From Mya arenaria (lineage: Eukaryota; Mollusca; Bivalvia; Myida; Myidae): a DNA stretch of 64,000 bases. The position numbers were made by a program, and so were the translations under genes. Position 1 is the first letter of the stretch. Every line of letters starts with the position of its first letter. Where the stretch lies: contig NC_069133.1 in assembly GCF_026914265.1 (NCBI RefSeq), positions 11,167,937 through 11,231,936 on the forward strand, written 5' to 3'. Positions 52,142 through 64,000 of the stretch are shown here, piece after piece. The notes under the pieces were generated by a model. It did not search any database, was not told the origin of the DNA, and saw nothing but the letters and a program-made list of their open reading frames with translations.

Positions 52142-54988
52142 TTGACCACTGAGGACCTGTATTGGATCAAAACTGGACTTGTGGGAACTACTGATGTATA
52201 AACAGATAGTGGAGTAAAAGTTGGCAAGTGGTGACCACTGAGGTACAGATATTGGAGTAAAAGTGGACTAGTGGTGACCACTGAGGTACAGATATTTGAG
52301 TAAAAGTGGACTAGTGATGACCACTGAGGTACAGATATTTGAGTAAAAGTGGACTAGTGATGACCACTGAGGTACAGATATTTGAGTAAAAGTGGACTAG
52401 TGATGACCACTGAGGTACAGATATTTGAGTAAAAGTGGACTAGTGATGACCACTGAGGTACAGATATTTGAGTAAAAGTGGACTAGTGATGACCACTGAG
52501 GTACAGATATTTGAGTAAAAGTGGACTAGTGATGACCACTGAGGTACAGATATTTGAGCAAGATGGAACTATTGGAGATCACTGAGGCACAGATGTTAGA
52601 GCAAATGTGGACTAGTGGTGACCACTGAGGTACAGATATTTGAGTAAAAGTTGTCAAGTGGTGACCACTCAGAGGTACAGATATTTGAGTAAAAGTTGGC
52701 AAGTGGTGACCACTGAGGTACAGATATTTGAGTAAAAGTGGACTAGTGATGACCACTGATGTACAGATATTTGAGCAAGATGGAACTATTGGAGATCACT
52801 GAGGCACAGATGTTAGAGCAAATGTGGACTAGTGGTGACCACTGAGGTACAGATATTTGAGTAAAAGTTGTCAAGTGGTGACCACTCAGAGGTACAGATA
52901 TTTGAGTAAAAGTTGGCAAGTGGTGACCACTGAGGTACAGATATTTGTACAGATATTTGAGTAAAAGTTGGCAAGTGGTGACCACTCAGAGGTACAGATA
53001 TTTGAGTAAAAGTGGACTAGTGATGACCACTGAGGTACAGATATTTGAGTAAAAGTGGACTAGTGATGACCACTGAGGTACAGATATTTGAGTAAAAGTG
53101 GACTAGTGATGACCACTGAGGTACAGATATTTGAGTAAAAGTGGACTAGTGATGACCACTGAGGTACAGATATTTGAGTAAAAGTGGACTAGTGGTGACC
53201 ACTGAGGTACAGATATTTGAGTAAAAGTGGACTAGTGGTGACCACTGAGGTACAGATATTTGAGTAAAAGTTGGCAAGTGGTGACCACTGAGGTACAGAT
53301 ATTTGAGTAAAAGATGGCAAGTGGTGACCACTCAGAGGTACAGATATTTGAGTAAAAGTGGACTAGTGGTGACCACTGAGGTACAGATATTTGAGTAAAA
53401 GTGGACTAGTGGTGACCACTGAGGTACAGATATTTGAGTAAAAGTTGGCTAGTGGTGACCACTGAGGTACAGATATCGGAGTAAAACTGGACTAGTGGTG
53501 ACCACTGAGGTACAGATATTTGAGTAAAAGTGGACTAGTGGTGACCACTCAGAGGTACAGATATTGGAGTAAAAGTGGACTAGTGATGACCACTGAGGTA
53601 CAGATATTGGAGTAAAAGTGGACTAGTGATGACCACTGAGGTACAGATATTGGAGTAAAAGTTGACTAGTGATGACCACTGAGGTACAGATATTGGAGTA
53701 AAAGTGGACTAGTGGTGACCACTGAGGTACAGATATTGGAGTAAAAGTGGACTAGTGGTGACCACTGAGGTACAGATTTTGGATCAAAAGTGGACTAGTG
53801 GTGACCACTGAGGTACAGATATTGGAGTAAAAGTGGACTAATGGTGACCACTGAGGTACAGATATTTGAGTAAAAGTTGGCAAGTGGTGACCACTCAGAG
53901 GTACAGATATTGGAGTAAAAGTGGACTAGTGGTGACCACTGAGGTACAGATATTTGAGTAAAAGTGGACTAGTGATGACCACTGAGGTACAGATATTTGA
54001 GTAAAAGTGGACTAGTGATGACCACTGAGGTACAGATATTTGAGTAAAAGTGGACTAGTGATGACCACTGAGGTACAGATATTTGAGTAAAAGTGGACTA
54101 GTGATGACCACTGAGGTACAGATATTTGAGTAAAAGTTGGCAAGTGGTGACCACTCAGAGGTACAGATATTGGAGTAAAAGTGGACTAGTGGTGACCACT
54201 GAGGTACAGATATTTGAGTAAAAGTGGACTAGTGATGACCACTGAGGTACAGATATTTGAGTAAAAGTGGACTAGTGATGACCACTGAGGTACAGATATT
54301 TGAGTAAAAGTTGGCAAGTGGTGACCACTCAGAGGTACAGATATTGGAGTAAAAGTGGACTAGTGGTGACCACTGAGGTACAGATATTGGAGTAAAAGTG
54401 GACTAGTGATGACCACTGAGGTACAGATATTGGAGTAAAAGTGGACTCGTGATGACCACTAAGGTACAGATATTGGAGTAAAAGTTGACTAGTGATGACC
54501 ACTGAGGTACAGATATTGGAGTAAAAGTGGACTAGTGGTGACCACTGAGGTACAGATATTTGTACAGATATTTGAGTAAAAGTTGGCAAGTGGTGACCAC
54601 TCAGAGGTACAGATATTGGAGTAAAAGTGGACTAGTGGTGACCACTGAGGTACAGATATTGGAGTAAAAGTGGACTAGTGATGACCACTGAGGTACAGAT
54701 ATTTGAGTAAAAGTGGACTAGTGATGACCACTGAGGTACAGATATTTGAGTAAAAGTGGACTAGTGATGACCACTGAGGTACAGATATTTGAGTAAAAGT
54801 GGACTAGTGATGACCACTGAGGTACAGATATTTGAGTAAAAGTTGGCAAGTGGTGACCACTGAGGTACAGATATTTGAGCAAGATGGAACTATTGGAGAT
54901 CACTGAGGCACAGATGTTAGAGCAAATGTGGACTAGTGGTGACCACTGAGGTACAGATATTTGAGTAAAAGTTGGCAAGTGGTGACCA
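52142..54988. repeat. 43-bp satellite, TTGAGTAAAAG subfamily (about 66 units)
   Basis: Units here mostly read TATTTGAGTAAAAGTGGAC and TAGTGATGACC, with TTGGCAAGTGG variants and a two-base insertion (CACTCAGAGG) in many. Occasional GCAAGATGGAACTATTGGAG pairs foreshadow the dimer form further right. Confidence 0.95.
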
Positions 54989-54993
54989 CTCAG
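54989..54993. repeat. Target duplication of the 2.89-kb transposon, left
   Basis: CTCAG, repeated at 57884-57888. Joining the satellite across the element restores the normal CCACTCAGAGGTAC unit. Confidence 0.8.
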
Positions 54994-55210
54994 GCCACTA
55001 CTTTTATATAAATTGGTTTACAAAACCGGCGGGTCTAATTTTCCGAAAAGTACAAAAAAAATAAAAAATGAATTTCACTATTTTTTCAAAATTATTTTCC
55101 CGACCGTATTGACTTTGGTGCGAAACGAAAGAAAAACGCAGAGATAAGAGTACGAATGCAGTAGATCTCGACTGGTTTGTTGTTCCGTGGTTGTAATTGC
55201 CAATTTATAG

Positions 55211-56175
55211 TAGGGATGCAAACGAATATTCGAATATTCGAATATTCGATCAAACGTTTGGTATTCGAATGTCAAAATCGGTATTCGAATATTCGAAAAA
55301 AGTTCAATAAAGAGAATAAAACACATTTTGCCTACAACGCTGATGTTGTTTATAAAGTTCGTTTGTCTTGTTTTTACAACGATTGGCCCCTTATGCCAGA
55401 GGTGTGAATGGGATGACTAGACACGCGTCATGTGTCATTTAGGTACATAACGCCGGGTACTATAAAAGGTCCCCCTACTTTTACAACAACTAGCTAGGGA
55501 TCGGCTTTAACACCAATATGTTGTCTTGGCTGCAACTATTGTACAACAAAGCGCAAATGGAAGTGACGATATGAATGCCATGTGCTACAAAAATGTTGTT
55601 GCATATATGTGCTTTTTAGATAAACTGTTTCCATGTTTCGATACAATTTTCGTGCTTTGAAATGGATTTTAGGATATATTTCCTCTCTTGTTGTACAATA
55701 TCTGAGTCCAATACACTTATGTTTTCGTTTAATTATTTTACTAGAACCGAGTTGGTTTGGGGTTTCCATATCTTTATTTAGTCAATTTAGAGGTCAATCT
55801 CAGAACGTTTCTGATTATCCTATGGAAAGACCCTCCATAGGCGCAAAACACTGTTTGACTAGGAATCCATCTAATTTCACATTGTTTTCAAAAGGCAGCG
55901 GAATTGAATCATTCAATTTGTTGTTTATAATGTTTTGCTTTTTTCTTCCTGAAAATGGAGAATTTCAAAGGCTCATTTGGGGAAATCAGGGTCTGTTGCG
56001 CGTACTGGCTACGACAAAGTAGGGTAAAAAACGCCCCGGCTATTGCTTTAGCGAATAATAATAATATTTAATACATCTTCTAAAATACGTATTTCGGTAA
56101 TCGAATATTCGAATATTCGATCGAAAGAATTACCGAATATTCGAATATCAATTTTGCCATTCGTTTGCATCCCTA
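55211..56175. mobile_element. Nested hAT-type non-autonomous element (965 bp)
   Basis: Terminal inverted repeat TAGGGATGCAAACGAATATT (left) and its inverse ending in GTTTGCATCCCTA (right), with many internal TATTCGAATATTCG copies at both ends. It is flanked by a perfect 8-bp duplication, ATTTATAG, at 55203-55210 and 56176-56183. The 8-bp duplication and the TAGGGATGCA terminus are typical of hAT elements. The open stretch inside (about 130 codons, 55633-56022) has no transposase feature, so it is treated as non-coding cargo. Confidence 0.85.
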
Positions 56176-57883
56176 ATTTATAGTGATAACATGTGAGCCA
56201 GTCAACTGTTATGGCAGCGCCGATGGCAATGGCGGAATTGACGATAGCAGTCATTCTTTGTATGAAATAATTAATTAAAATATGCAGGAGTTGTTAAAAT
56301 AACAATAAACATTGGCAAATTTAACAGCCGACACAAACAAGAACTCTCACGTGATTGTTGTTATTCCCCGCCAATTTAGGTCATGAAAATATTGTTGTTT
56401 ATAGATAAAAAATGAAATTGTCAGCGGCTGCCATCGAATTAGTAGACACAAATATCTGTAAATTATGTGTGAGAAAAACATTTTATAACATTTTATGGTT
56501 AAATATCAAATAACAGTGCACTAAGTGTGAGTGGTGAAATCGAAAGTAAAATCTCTAAGTTGATACCGGTGACCTAATTTCACAAGTTCGGTCGATGGTG
56601 TTTATGGATTTGAAATCACAAAATGGTTTGGAAATACTTGTTATTGAGTCAATGTAAAGCTTGTGTTTATTCTAGATTACATGTTTATTCATGTTTGGGT
56701 TAATAGTAGAGTAAAAACAATGAAAGAGTTGAACACATGTCTCAATGACATTTTAATACTAATGCCAGGAGTTGTGTGCAAAACATTTAGATAAAACAAC
56801 ACTGAAAACTATTTTGAATAAGTCCATTTCAATTTGTAATGAACTTGATATTTCACTATAAATGAGATTTGTTGTTGTAACCAAGGAATACTCTTTAAAA
56901 TGAAAAATAAACAAGCATGAAGTATAGATGCCCTGTGAACTCGTGTATACACAAAATGGCGGAGTTGGGAGAAGATGAAAATATCCGATACATAATTATG
57001 GATTTCTCTGTTACTATCATTGGTACATAAAGTTAAGTCACATGCTAGATTTATTATTTTGTTATGTGATTTTTATGTACTGATGTGGTAATTTGCTGCA
57101 AGATTTGAATTTGAAATGGATTTGGTGAACATCCCATGGTAAATATCCCGGTCCGAAAATATCCGAACTTAGCATGGATCGGGTTACACACAACTAGGAC
57201 CCACCATGGTAAAGGGTATTAAAACTCAAATCTAGGTCTAGTTTGGTTTTTAGTTTTTCAGGAATTGCTTTCACAATGTTAAAGCTCAAATGTCTTCATA
57301 AAATGTTACTTCCTTATTTACAAAATTGGTAATTATTTCACTTAATTGGCATTTTTCAATATTGAAATAACTGAAACAATGTTTAGAAATTATTATGTAT
57401 TGTTTTAATACCGTGCAATTTTTTGTATTTTAATGCGTAAAATTGCCTTTTTTTCAATTTAATATTGTTCAGTTTAGTGTTCTGCATTCACTTTTGCTTT
57501 AGCATACCGTTGAAGCTTAACAAATGTCTTGCTGAGTAATATTCAATGTATCTTTGATAAAAAGTGTAGCTTATACATGTAAACATGTTTTATAGTCAAT
57601 TTCATTGATGTTTTATATGCACATTATGTAAGATTTAAAATGTGTGTTTAATTAGAACTTTGAAACTTTGAGTGTATTAAAACATGCATTAATAGCAGTT
57701 TAAAAATTTAAAATGTCATGTAAATGATATAAATTTTCAATGTTTTTATGTTGTTCTCTGATTTTTACCCTTTAAGAATATGTTTTGTGACTTTTTTCCT
57801 TTTTTTTTCTTTTTTTTTTTCGACCGACCGGTGGACATTTTTCCCAAAAATTCTTGTAAACCAAAAAATAAAAAAGGAGTGGC
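56176..57883. other. Right part of the 2.89-kb transposon, no gene
   Basis: AT-rich. No domain recognised in any frame. Long T- and A-runs lie near the right end (57795-57822). Confidence 0.55.
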
Positions 57884-57888
57884 CTCAG

Positions 57889-60800
57889 AGGTACAGATAT
57901 TGGAGTAAAAGTGGACTAGTGGTGACCACTGAGGTACAGATATTGGAGTAAAAGTGGACTAGTGATGACCACTGAGGTACAGATATTTGAGTAAAAGTGG
58001 ACTAGTGATGACCACTGAGGTACAGATATTTGAGTAAAAGTTGGCAAGTGGTGACCACTCAGAGGTACAGATATTGGAGTAAAAGTGGACTAGTGGTGAC
58101 CACTGAGGTACAGATATTGGAGTAAAAGTGGGCTAGTGATGACCACTGAGGTACAGATATTGGAGTAAAAGTGGACTAGTGGTGACCACTGAGGTACAGA
58201 TTTTGGATCAAAAGTGGACTAGTGGTGACCACTGAGGTACAGATATTGGAGTAAAAGTGGACTAGTGGTGACCACTGAGGTACAGATATTTGAGTAAAAG
58301 TGGACTAGTGGTGACCACTGAGGTACAGATATTTGAGTAAAAGTTGGCTAGTGATGACCACTGAGGTACAGATATTTGAGTAAAAGTGGACTAGTGATGA
58401 CCACTGAGGTACAGATATTTGAGCAGGATGGAACTATTGGAGATCACTGAGGCACAGATGTTAGAGCAAATGTGGACTAGTGGTGACCACTGAGGTACAG
58501 ATATTTGAGCAAGATGGAACTATTGGAGATCACTGAGGCACAGATGTTAGAGCAAATGTGGACTAGTGGTGACCACTGAGGTACAGCTATTTGAGCAAGA
58601 TGGAACTATTGGAGATCACTGAGGCACAGATGTTAGAGCAAATGTGGACTAGTGGTGACCACTGAGGTACTGATATTTGAGCAAGATGGAACTATTGGAG
58701 ATCACTGAGGCACAGATGTTAGAGCAAATGTGGACTAGTGGTGACCACTGAGGTACAGCTATTTGAGCAAGATGGAACTATTGGAGATCACTGAGGCACA
58801 GATGTTAGAGCAAATGTGGACTAGTGATGACCACTGAGGTACAGATATTTGAGCAAGATGGAACTATTGGAGATCACTGAGGTACAGCTATTTGAGCAAG
58901 ATGGAACTATTGGAGATCACTGAGGCACAGATGTTAGAGCAAATGTGGACTAGTGGTGACCACTGAGGTACAGATATTTGAGCAAGATGGAACTATTGGA
59001 GATCACTGAGGCACAGATGTTAGAGCAAATGTGGACTAGTGGTGACCACTGAGGTACAGATATTTGAGCAAGATGGAACTATTGGAGATCACTGAGGCAC
59101 AGATGTTAGAGCAAATGTGGACTAGTGGTGACCACTGAGGTACTGATATTTGAGCAAGATGGAACTATTGGAGATCACTGAGGTACAGATATTTGAGCAA
59201 GATGGAACTATTGGAGATCACTGAGGCACAGATGTTAGAGCAAATGTGGACTAGTGGTGACCACTGAGGTACAGATATTTGAGCAAAAGTGGACTAGTGT
59301 TGACCACTGAGGTACAGATATTGGAGCAAAGTGGACTAGTGGTGACCACTGAGGTACAGATATTGGAGCAAAAGTGACCTAGTGGTGACCACTGAGGTAC
59401 AGATATTGGAGTAAAGGTTGACTAGATGTGACCACTGAGGTATATATATTAGAGCAAAAGTGGACTATTGGTGACCGCTGAGGTACAGATATTGGAGCAA
59501 AAGTGGACTATTGGTGACCGCTGAGGTACAGATATTGGAGCAAAAGTGGACTAGTGGTGACCACTGAGGTACAGCTATTTGAGCAAGATGGAAGTATTGG
59601 AGATCACTGAGGCACAGATGTTAGAGCAAATGTGGACTAGTGGTGACCACTGAGGTACAGATATTTGAGCAAGATGGAACTATTGGAGATCACTGAGGCA
59701 CAGATGTTAGAGCAAATGTGGACTAGTGGTGACCACTGAGGTACAGCTATTTGAGCAAGATGGAACTATTGGAGATCACTGAGGCACAGATGTTAGAGCA
59801 AATGTGGACTAGTGGTGACCACTGAGGTACAGATATTTGAGCAAGATGGAACTATTGGAGATCACTGAGGCACAGATGTTAGAGCAAATGTGGACTAGTG
59901 GTGACCACTGAGGTACAGCTATTTGAGCAAGATGGAACTATTGGAGATCACTGAGGCACAGATGTTAGAGCAAATGTGGACTAGTGATGACCACTGAGGT
60001 ACAGATATTTGAGCAAGATGGAACTATTGGAGATCACTGAGGTACAGATATTTGAGCAAGATGGAACTATTGGAGATCACTGAGGCACAGATGTTTGAGC
60101 AAATGTGGACTAGTGGTGACCACTGGGGTACAGATATTTGAGCAAGATGGAACTATTGGAGATCACTGAGGCACAGATGTTAGAGCAAATGTGGACTAGT
60201 GGTGACCACTGAGGTACAGATATTTGAGCAAGATGGAACTATTGGAGATCACTGAGGCACAGATGTTAGAGCAAATGTGGACTAGTGGTGACCACTGAGG
60301 TACTGATATTTGAGCAAGATGGAACTATTGGAGATCACTGAGGTACAGATATTTGAGCAAGATGGAACTATTGGAGATCACTGAGGCACAGATGTTAGAG
60401 CAAATGTGGACTAGTGGTGACCACTGAGGTACAGATATTTGAGCAAAAGTGGACTAGTGTTGACCACTGAGGTACAGATATTGGAGCAAAGTGGACTAGT
60501 AGTGACCACTGAGGTACGGATATTGGAGCAAAAGTGGACTAGTGGTGACCACTGAGTTACAGATATTGGAGCAAAAGTGGACTAGTGGTTACCACTGAGG
60601 TACAGATATTGGAGCAAAAGTGGACTTGTGATGACCACTGAGGTACAGATACTGTAACAAAGTGGACAAGATGTGACCACTGAGGTATATATATTAGAGC
60701 AAAAGTGGACTTATGGTGACTAATAAAGTACAGATTTTGGAGCAAAAGTTGACTAGTGATGACCACTGAGGTACAGATACTGTAACAAAGTGGACAAGAT

Positions 60801-63800
60801 GTGACCACTGAGGTATATATATTAGAGCAAAAGTGGACTTATGGTGACTAATAAAGTACAGATTTTGGAGCAAAAGTGGACTAGTGGTTGCCATTTTGTA
60901 AAGATATTTGAGCAAAAGTGTTCATTTGGTCACCACTGAGGTACAGATATTGGAGCAAAAGTGGACTATTGGTGACCGCTGAGGTACAGATATTGTAGCA
61001 AAAGTGGACTATTGGTGACCGCTGAGGTACAGATATTGGAGCAAGATGGAACTATTGGAGATCACTGAGGCACAGATGTTAGAGCAAATGTGGACTAGTG
61101 GTGACCACTGAGGTACAGATATTTGAGCAAGATGGAACTATTGGAGATCACTGAGGCACAGATGTTAGAGCAAATGTGGACTAGTGGTGACCACTGAGGT
61201 ACAGCTATTTGAGCAAGATGGAACTATTGGAGATCACTGAGGCACAGATGTTAGAGCAAATGTGGACTAGTGATGACCACTGAGGTACAGATATTTGAGC
61301 AAGATGGAACTATTGGAGATCACTGAGGTACAGATATTTGAGCAAGATGGAACTATTGGAGATCACTGAGGCACAGATGTTTGAGCAAATGTGGACTAGT
61401 GGTGACCACTGGGGTACAGATATTTGAGCAAGATGGAACTATTGGAGATCACTGAGGCACAGATGTTAGAGCAAATGTGGACTAGTGGTGACCACTGAGG
61501 TACAGATATTTGAGCAAGATGGAACTATTGGAGATCACTGAGGCACAGATGTTAGAGCAAGTGTGGACTAGTGGTGACCACTGAGTTACAGATATTGGAG
61601 CAAAAGTGGGCTAGTGGTGACCACTGAGGTACAGATATTTGAGCAAGATGGAACTATTGGAGATCACTGAGGCACAGATGTTAGAGCAAATGTGGACTAG
61701 TGGTGACCACTGAGGTACAGCTATTTGAGCAAGATGGAACTATTGGAGATCACTGAGGCACAGATGTTAGAGCAAATGTGGACTAGTGGTGACCACTGAG
61801 GTACAGATATTTGAGCAAGATGGAACTATTGGAGATCACTGAGGCACAGATGTTAGAGAAAATGTGGACTAGTGGTGACCACTGAGGTACAGCTATTTGA
61901 GCAAGATGGAACTATTGGAGATCACTGAGGCACAGATGTTAGAGCAAATGTGGACTAGTGATGACCACTGAGGTACAGATATTTGAGCAAGATGGAACTA
62001 TTGGAGATCACTGAGGTACAGATATTTGAGCAAGATGGAACTATTGGAGATCACTGAGGCACAGATGTTAGAGCAAATGTGGACTAGTGGTGACCACTGA
62101 GGTACAGATATTTGAGCAAGATGGAACTATTGGAGATCACTGAGGCACAGATGTTAGAGCAAATGTGGACTAGTGGTGACCACTGAGGTACAGCTATTTG
62201 AGCAAGATGGAACTATTGGAGATCACTGAGGCACAGATGTTAGAGCAAATGTGGACTAGTGATGACCACTGAGGTACAGATATTTGAGCAAGATGGAACT
62301 ATTGGAGATCACTGAGGTACAGATATTTGAGCAAGATGGAACTATTGGAGATCACTGAGGCACAGATGTTAGAGCAAATGTGGACTAGTGGTGACCACTG
62401 GGGTACAGATATTTGAGCAAGATGGAACTATTGGAGATCACTGAGGCACAGATGTTAGAGCAAATGTGGACTAGTGGTGACCACTGAGGTACAGATATTT
62501 GAGCAAGATGGAACTATTGGAGATCACTGAGGCACAGATGTTAGAGCAAATGTGGACTAGTGGTGACCACTGAGGTACTGATATTCGAGCAAGATGGAAC
62601 TATTGGAGATCACTGAGGTACAGATATTTGAGCAATATGGAACTATTGGAGATCACTGAGGCACAGATGTTAGAGCAAATGTGGACTAGTGGTGACCACT
62701 GAGGTACAGATATTTGAGCAAAAGTGGACTAGTGTTGACCACTGAGGTACAGATATTGGAGCAAAGTGGACTAGTGGTGACCACTGAGGTACAGATATTG
62801 GAGCAAAAGTGACCTAGTGGTGACCACTGAGGTACAGATATTGGAGTAAAGGTTGACTAGATGTGACCACTGAGGTATATATATTAGAGCAAAAGTGGAC
62901 TATTGGTGACCGCTGAGGTACAGATATTGGAGCAAAAGTGGACTATTGGTGACCGCTGAGGTACAGATATTGGAGCAAAAGTGGACTAGTGGTGACCACT
63001 GAGGTACAGCTATTTGAGCAAGATGGAAGTATTGGAGATCACTGAGGCACAGATGTTAGAGCAAATGTGGACTAGTGGTGACCACTGAGGTACAGATATT
63101 TGAGCAAGATGGAACTATTGGAGATCACTGAGGTACAGATATTTGAGCAAGATGGAACTATTGGAGATCACTGAGGCACAGATGTTAGAGCAAATGTGGA
63201 CTAGTGGTGACCACTGAGGTACAGATATTTGAGCAAAAGTGGACTAGTGTTGACCACTGAGGTACAGATATTGGAGCAAAGTGGACTAGTCGTGACCAAT
63301 GAGGTACGGATATTGGAGCAAAAGTGGACTAGTGGTGACCACTGAGTTACAGATATTGGAGCAAAAGTGGACTAGTGGTTACCACTGAGGTTCAGATATT
63401 GGAGCAAAAGTGGACTTGTGATGACCACTGAGGTACAGATATTGGAGCAAAAGTGGACTAGTGATGACCACTGAGGTACAGATACTGTAACAAAGTGGAC
63501 AAGATGTGACCACTGAGGTATATATATTAGAGCAAAAGTGGACTTATGGTGACTAATAAAGTACAGATTTTGGAGCAAAAGTGGACTAGTGATGACCACT
63601 GAGGTACAGATACTGTAACAAAGTGGACAAGATGTGACCACTGAGGTATATATATTAGAGCAAAAGTGGACTTATGGTGACTAATAAAGTACAGATTTTG
63701 GAGCAAAAGTGGACTAGTGGTTGCCATTTTGTAAAGATATTTGAGCAAAAGTGTTCATGTGGTCACCACTGAGGTACAGATATTGGAGCAAAAGTGGACT

Positions 63801-64000
63801 ATTGGTGACCGCTGAGGTACAGATATTGGAGCAAAAGTGGACTATTGGTGACCGCTGAGGTACAGATATTGGAGCAAAAGTGGACTAGTGGTGACCACTG
63901 AGTTACAGATATTGGAGCAAAAGTGGACTAGTGGTGACCACTGAGTTACAGATATTGGAGCAAAAGTGGACTAGTGGTGACCACTGAGTTACAGATATTG
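57889..64000. repeat. 43-bp satellite, right block with 86-bp dimers (about 140 units)
   Basis: Starts as the TTGAGTAAAAG type and from about 58425 becomes an 86-bp dimer: one half with GAGCAAGATGGAACTATTGG and GATCACTGAGGCACAGATG, the other with GAGCAAATGTGGACTAGTGG. Longer segments recur: landmarks at 59441 return at 62874 (about 3.43 kb), and a TGTAACAAAGTGGACAAG pair 130 bp apart occurs at 60652/60782 and again at 63487/63617. The array runs off the window end. Confidence 0.95.

Larger units (their letters stand above)
47990..52255. repeat. 2,265-bp higher-order duplication, two copies
   Basis: From about 48.0 to 50.0 kb the pattern of unit variants and the whole spacer recur 2,265 bp further on. 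The spacer starts at 48926 and 51191, and interior landmarks repeat with exactly that shift. Only a few base differences were seen in the spacers (one near 49870 / 52135). It is a very recent tandem duplication or an assembly artefact. Confidence 0.85.
54994..57883. mobile_element. 2.89-kb TIR DNA transposon inserted in the satellite
   Basis: Ends are inverted: GCCACTACTTTTATATAAAT on the left and the inverse of GCCACTCCTTTTTTATTTTT on the right, each followed by TTGGTTTACAA; similarity then fades. A 5-bp CTCAG duplication flanks it. No transposase frame was recognised, so it is a non-autonomous copy. Inside is a nested hAT-type element, and about 1.7 kb of AT-rich DNA with a CAAAATGGCGGAG string near 56952 that looks like captured gene 5' sequence. 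Superfamily not assigned; a 5-bp duplication excludes the hAT, piggyBac and Tc1 types. Confidence 0.75.

Noticed and set aside
52526-54978. Minus-strand frames of 60-86 codons in the 43-bp satellite
   Set aside because: The 43-bp period rotates all three frames, and the frames last only where the ACTAGT core is mutated. They are repeat artefacts.
55633-56022. 130-codon frame inside the hAT-type element
   Set aside because: No transposase, BED or dimerisation feature. Composition looks like chance openness.
44456-64000. CRISPR-like array
   Set aside because: Units are directly tandem with no unique spacers between repeats, and the DNA is animal.
44456-64000. Centromere or telomere
   Set aside because: The array is long but nothing else marks a centromere, and the unit is not a telomere repeat.

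Overview
The window is animal DNA, most likely from a bivalve or another lophotrochozoan invertebrate. The grounds are AT-rich intergenic DNA, intronless class A GPCR genes in a local family, decayed LINEs, a Polinton (Maverick) and very long minisatellite arrays. The species is inferred, not shown. No bacterial operon, CRISPR array, tRNA or rRNA gene was seen.

Layout. About 0.8-13.0 kb, 28.35-38.4 kb and 40.4-44.46 kb are three diverged copies of one ancestral segment. Each copy ends in a GPCR gene (11500-12774, 36536-37744, and a truncated third at 43891-44455). Ahead of the genes the copies share the same landmarks in the same order: 69-bp repeat kin (copies 1 and 2), 57-bp repeat kin, a trinucleotide microsatellite, 52-bp GCTAGGCC repeat kin (copies 1 and 2) and a conserved block just upstream of the gene. 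Copy 1 expanded the minisatellites into arrays. Copy 2 keeps single decayed units and has LINE fragments inserted.

Between copies 1 and 2 sits a 15.09-kb Polinton (13161-28250), flanked on both sides by the 6-bp repeat AATAAT. It carries the family's integrase with chromodomain, minor and major capsid proteins, protease, packaging ATPase and the C-terminal part of the protein-primed polymerase, plus a BIR (inhibitor-of-apoptosis type) gene. Its outer 3.6 kb at each end form near-identical inverted arms, so integrase, BIR and three small genes occur twice. An older-looking terminal repeat lies inside at 23920-24128. It is treated here as a young fossil: some genes look whole, several are broken.

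From 44456 to the window end is a 43-bp satellite, roughly 330 units, whose left edge lies inside the third GPCR gene. It has local subfamilies, an 86-bp dimer form, a 2,265-bp higher-order duplication containing a 951-bp non-repeat spacer, and an inserted 2.89-kb DNA transposon (5-bp target duplication) that itself contains a 965-bp hAT-type element (8-bp target duplication).

How the parts relate: the host content is one receptor family made by local segmental duplication. One copy (GPCR1) looks complete, one (GPCR2) has a shortened N-terminus and a changed DRY motif, and one (GPCR3) was destroyed by a small deletion and by the satellite. The rest is repeat and mobile-element turnover.
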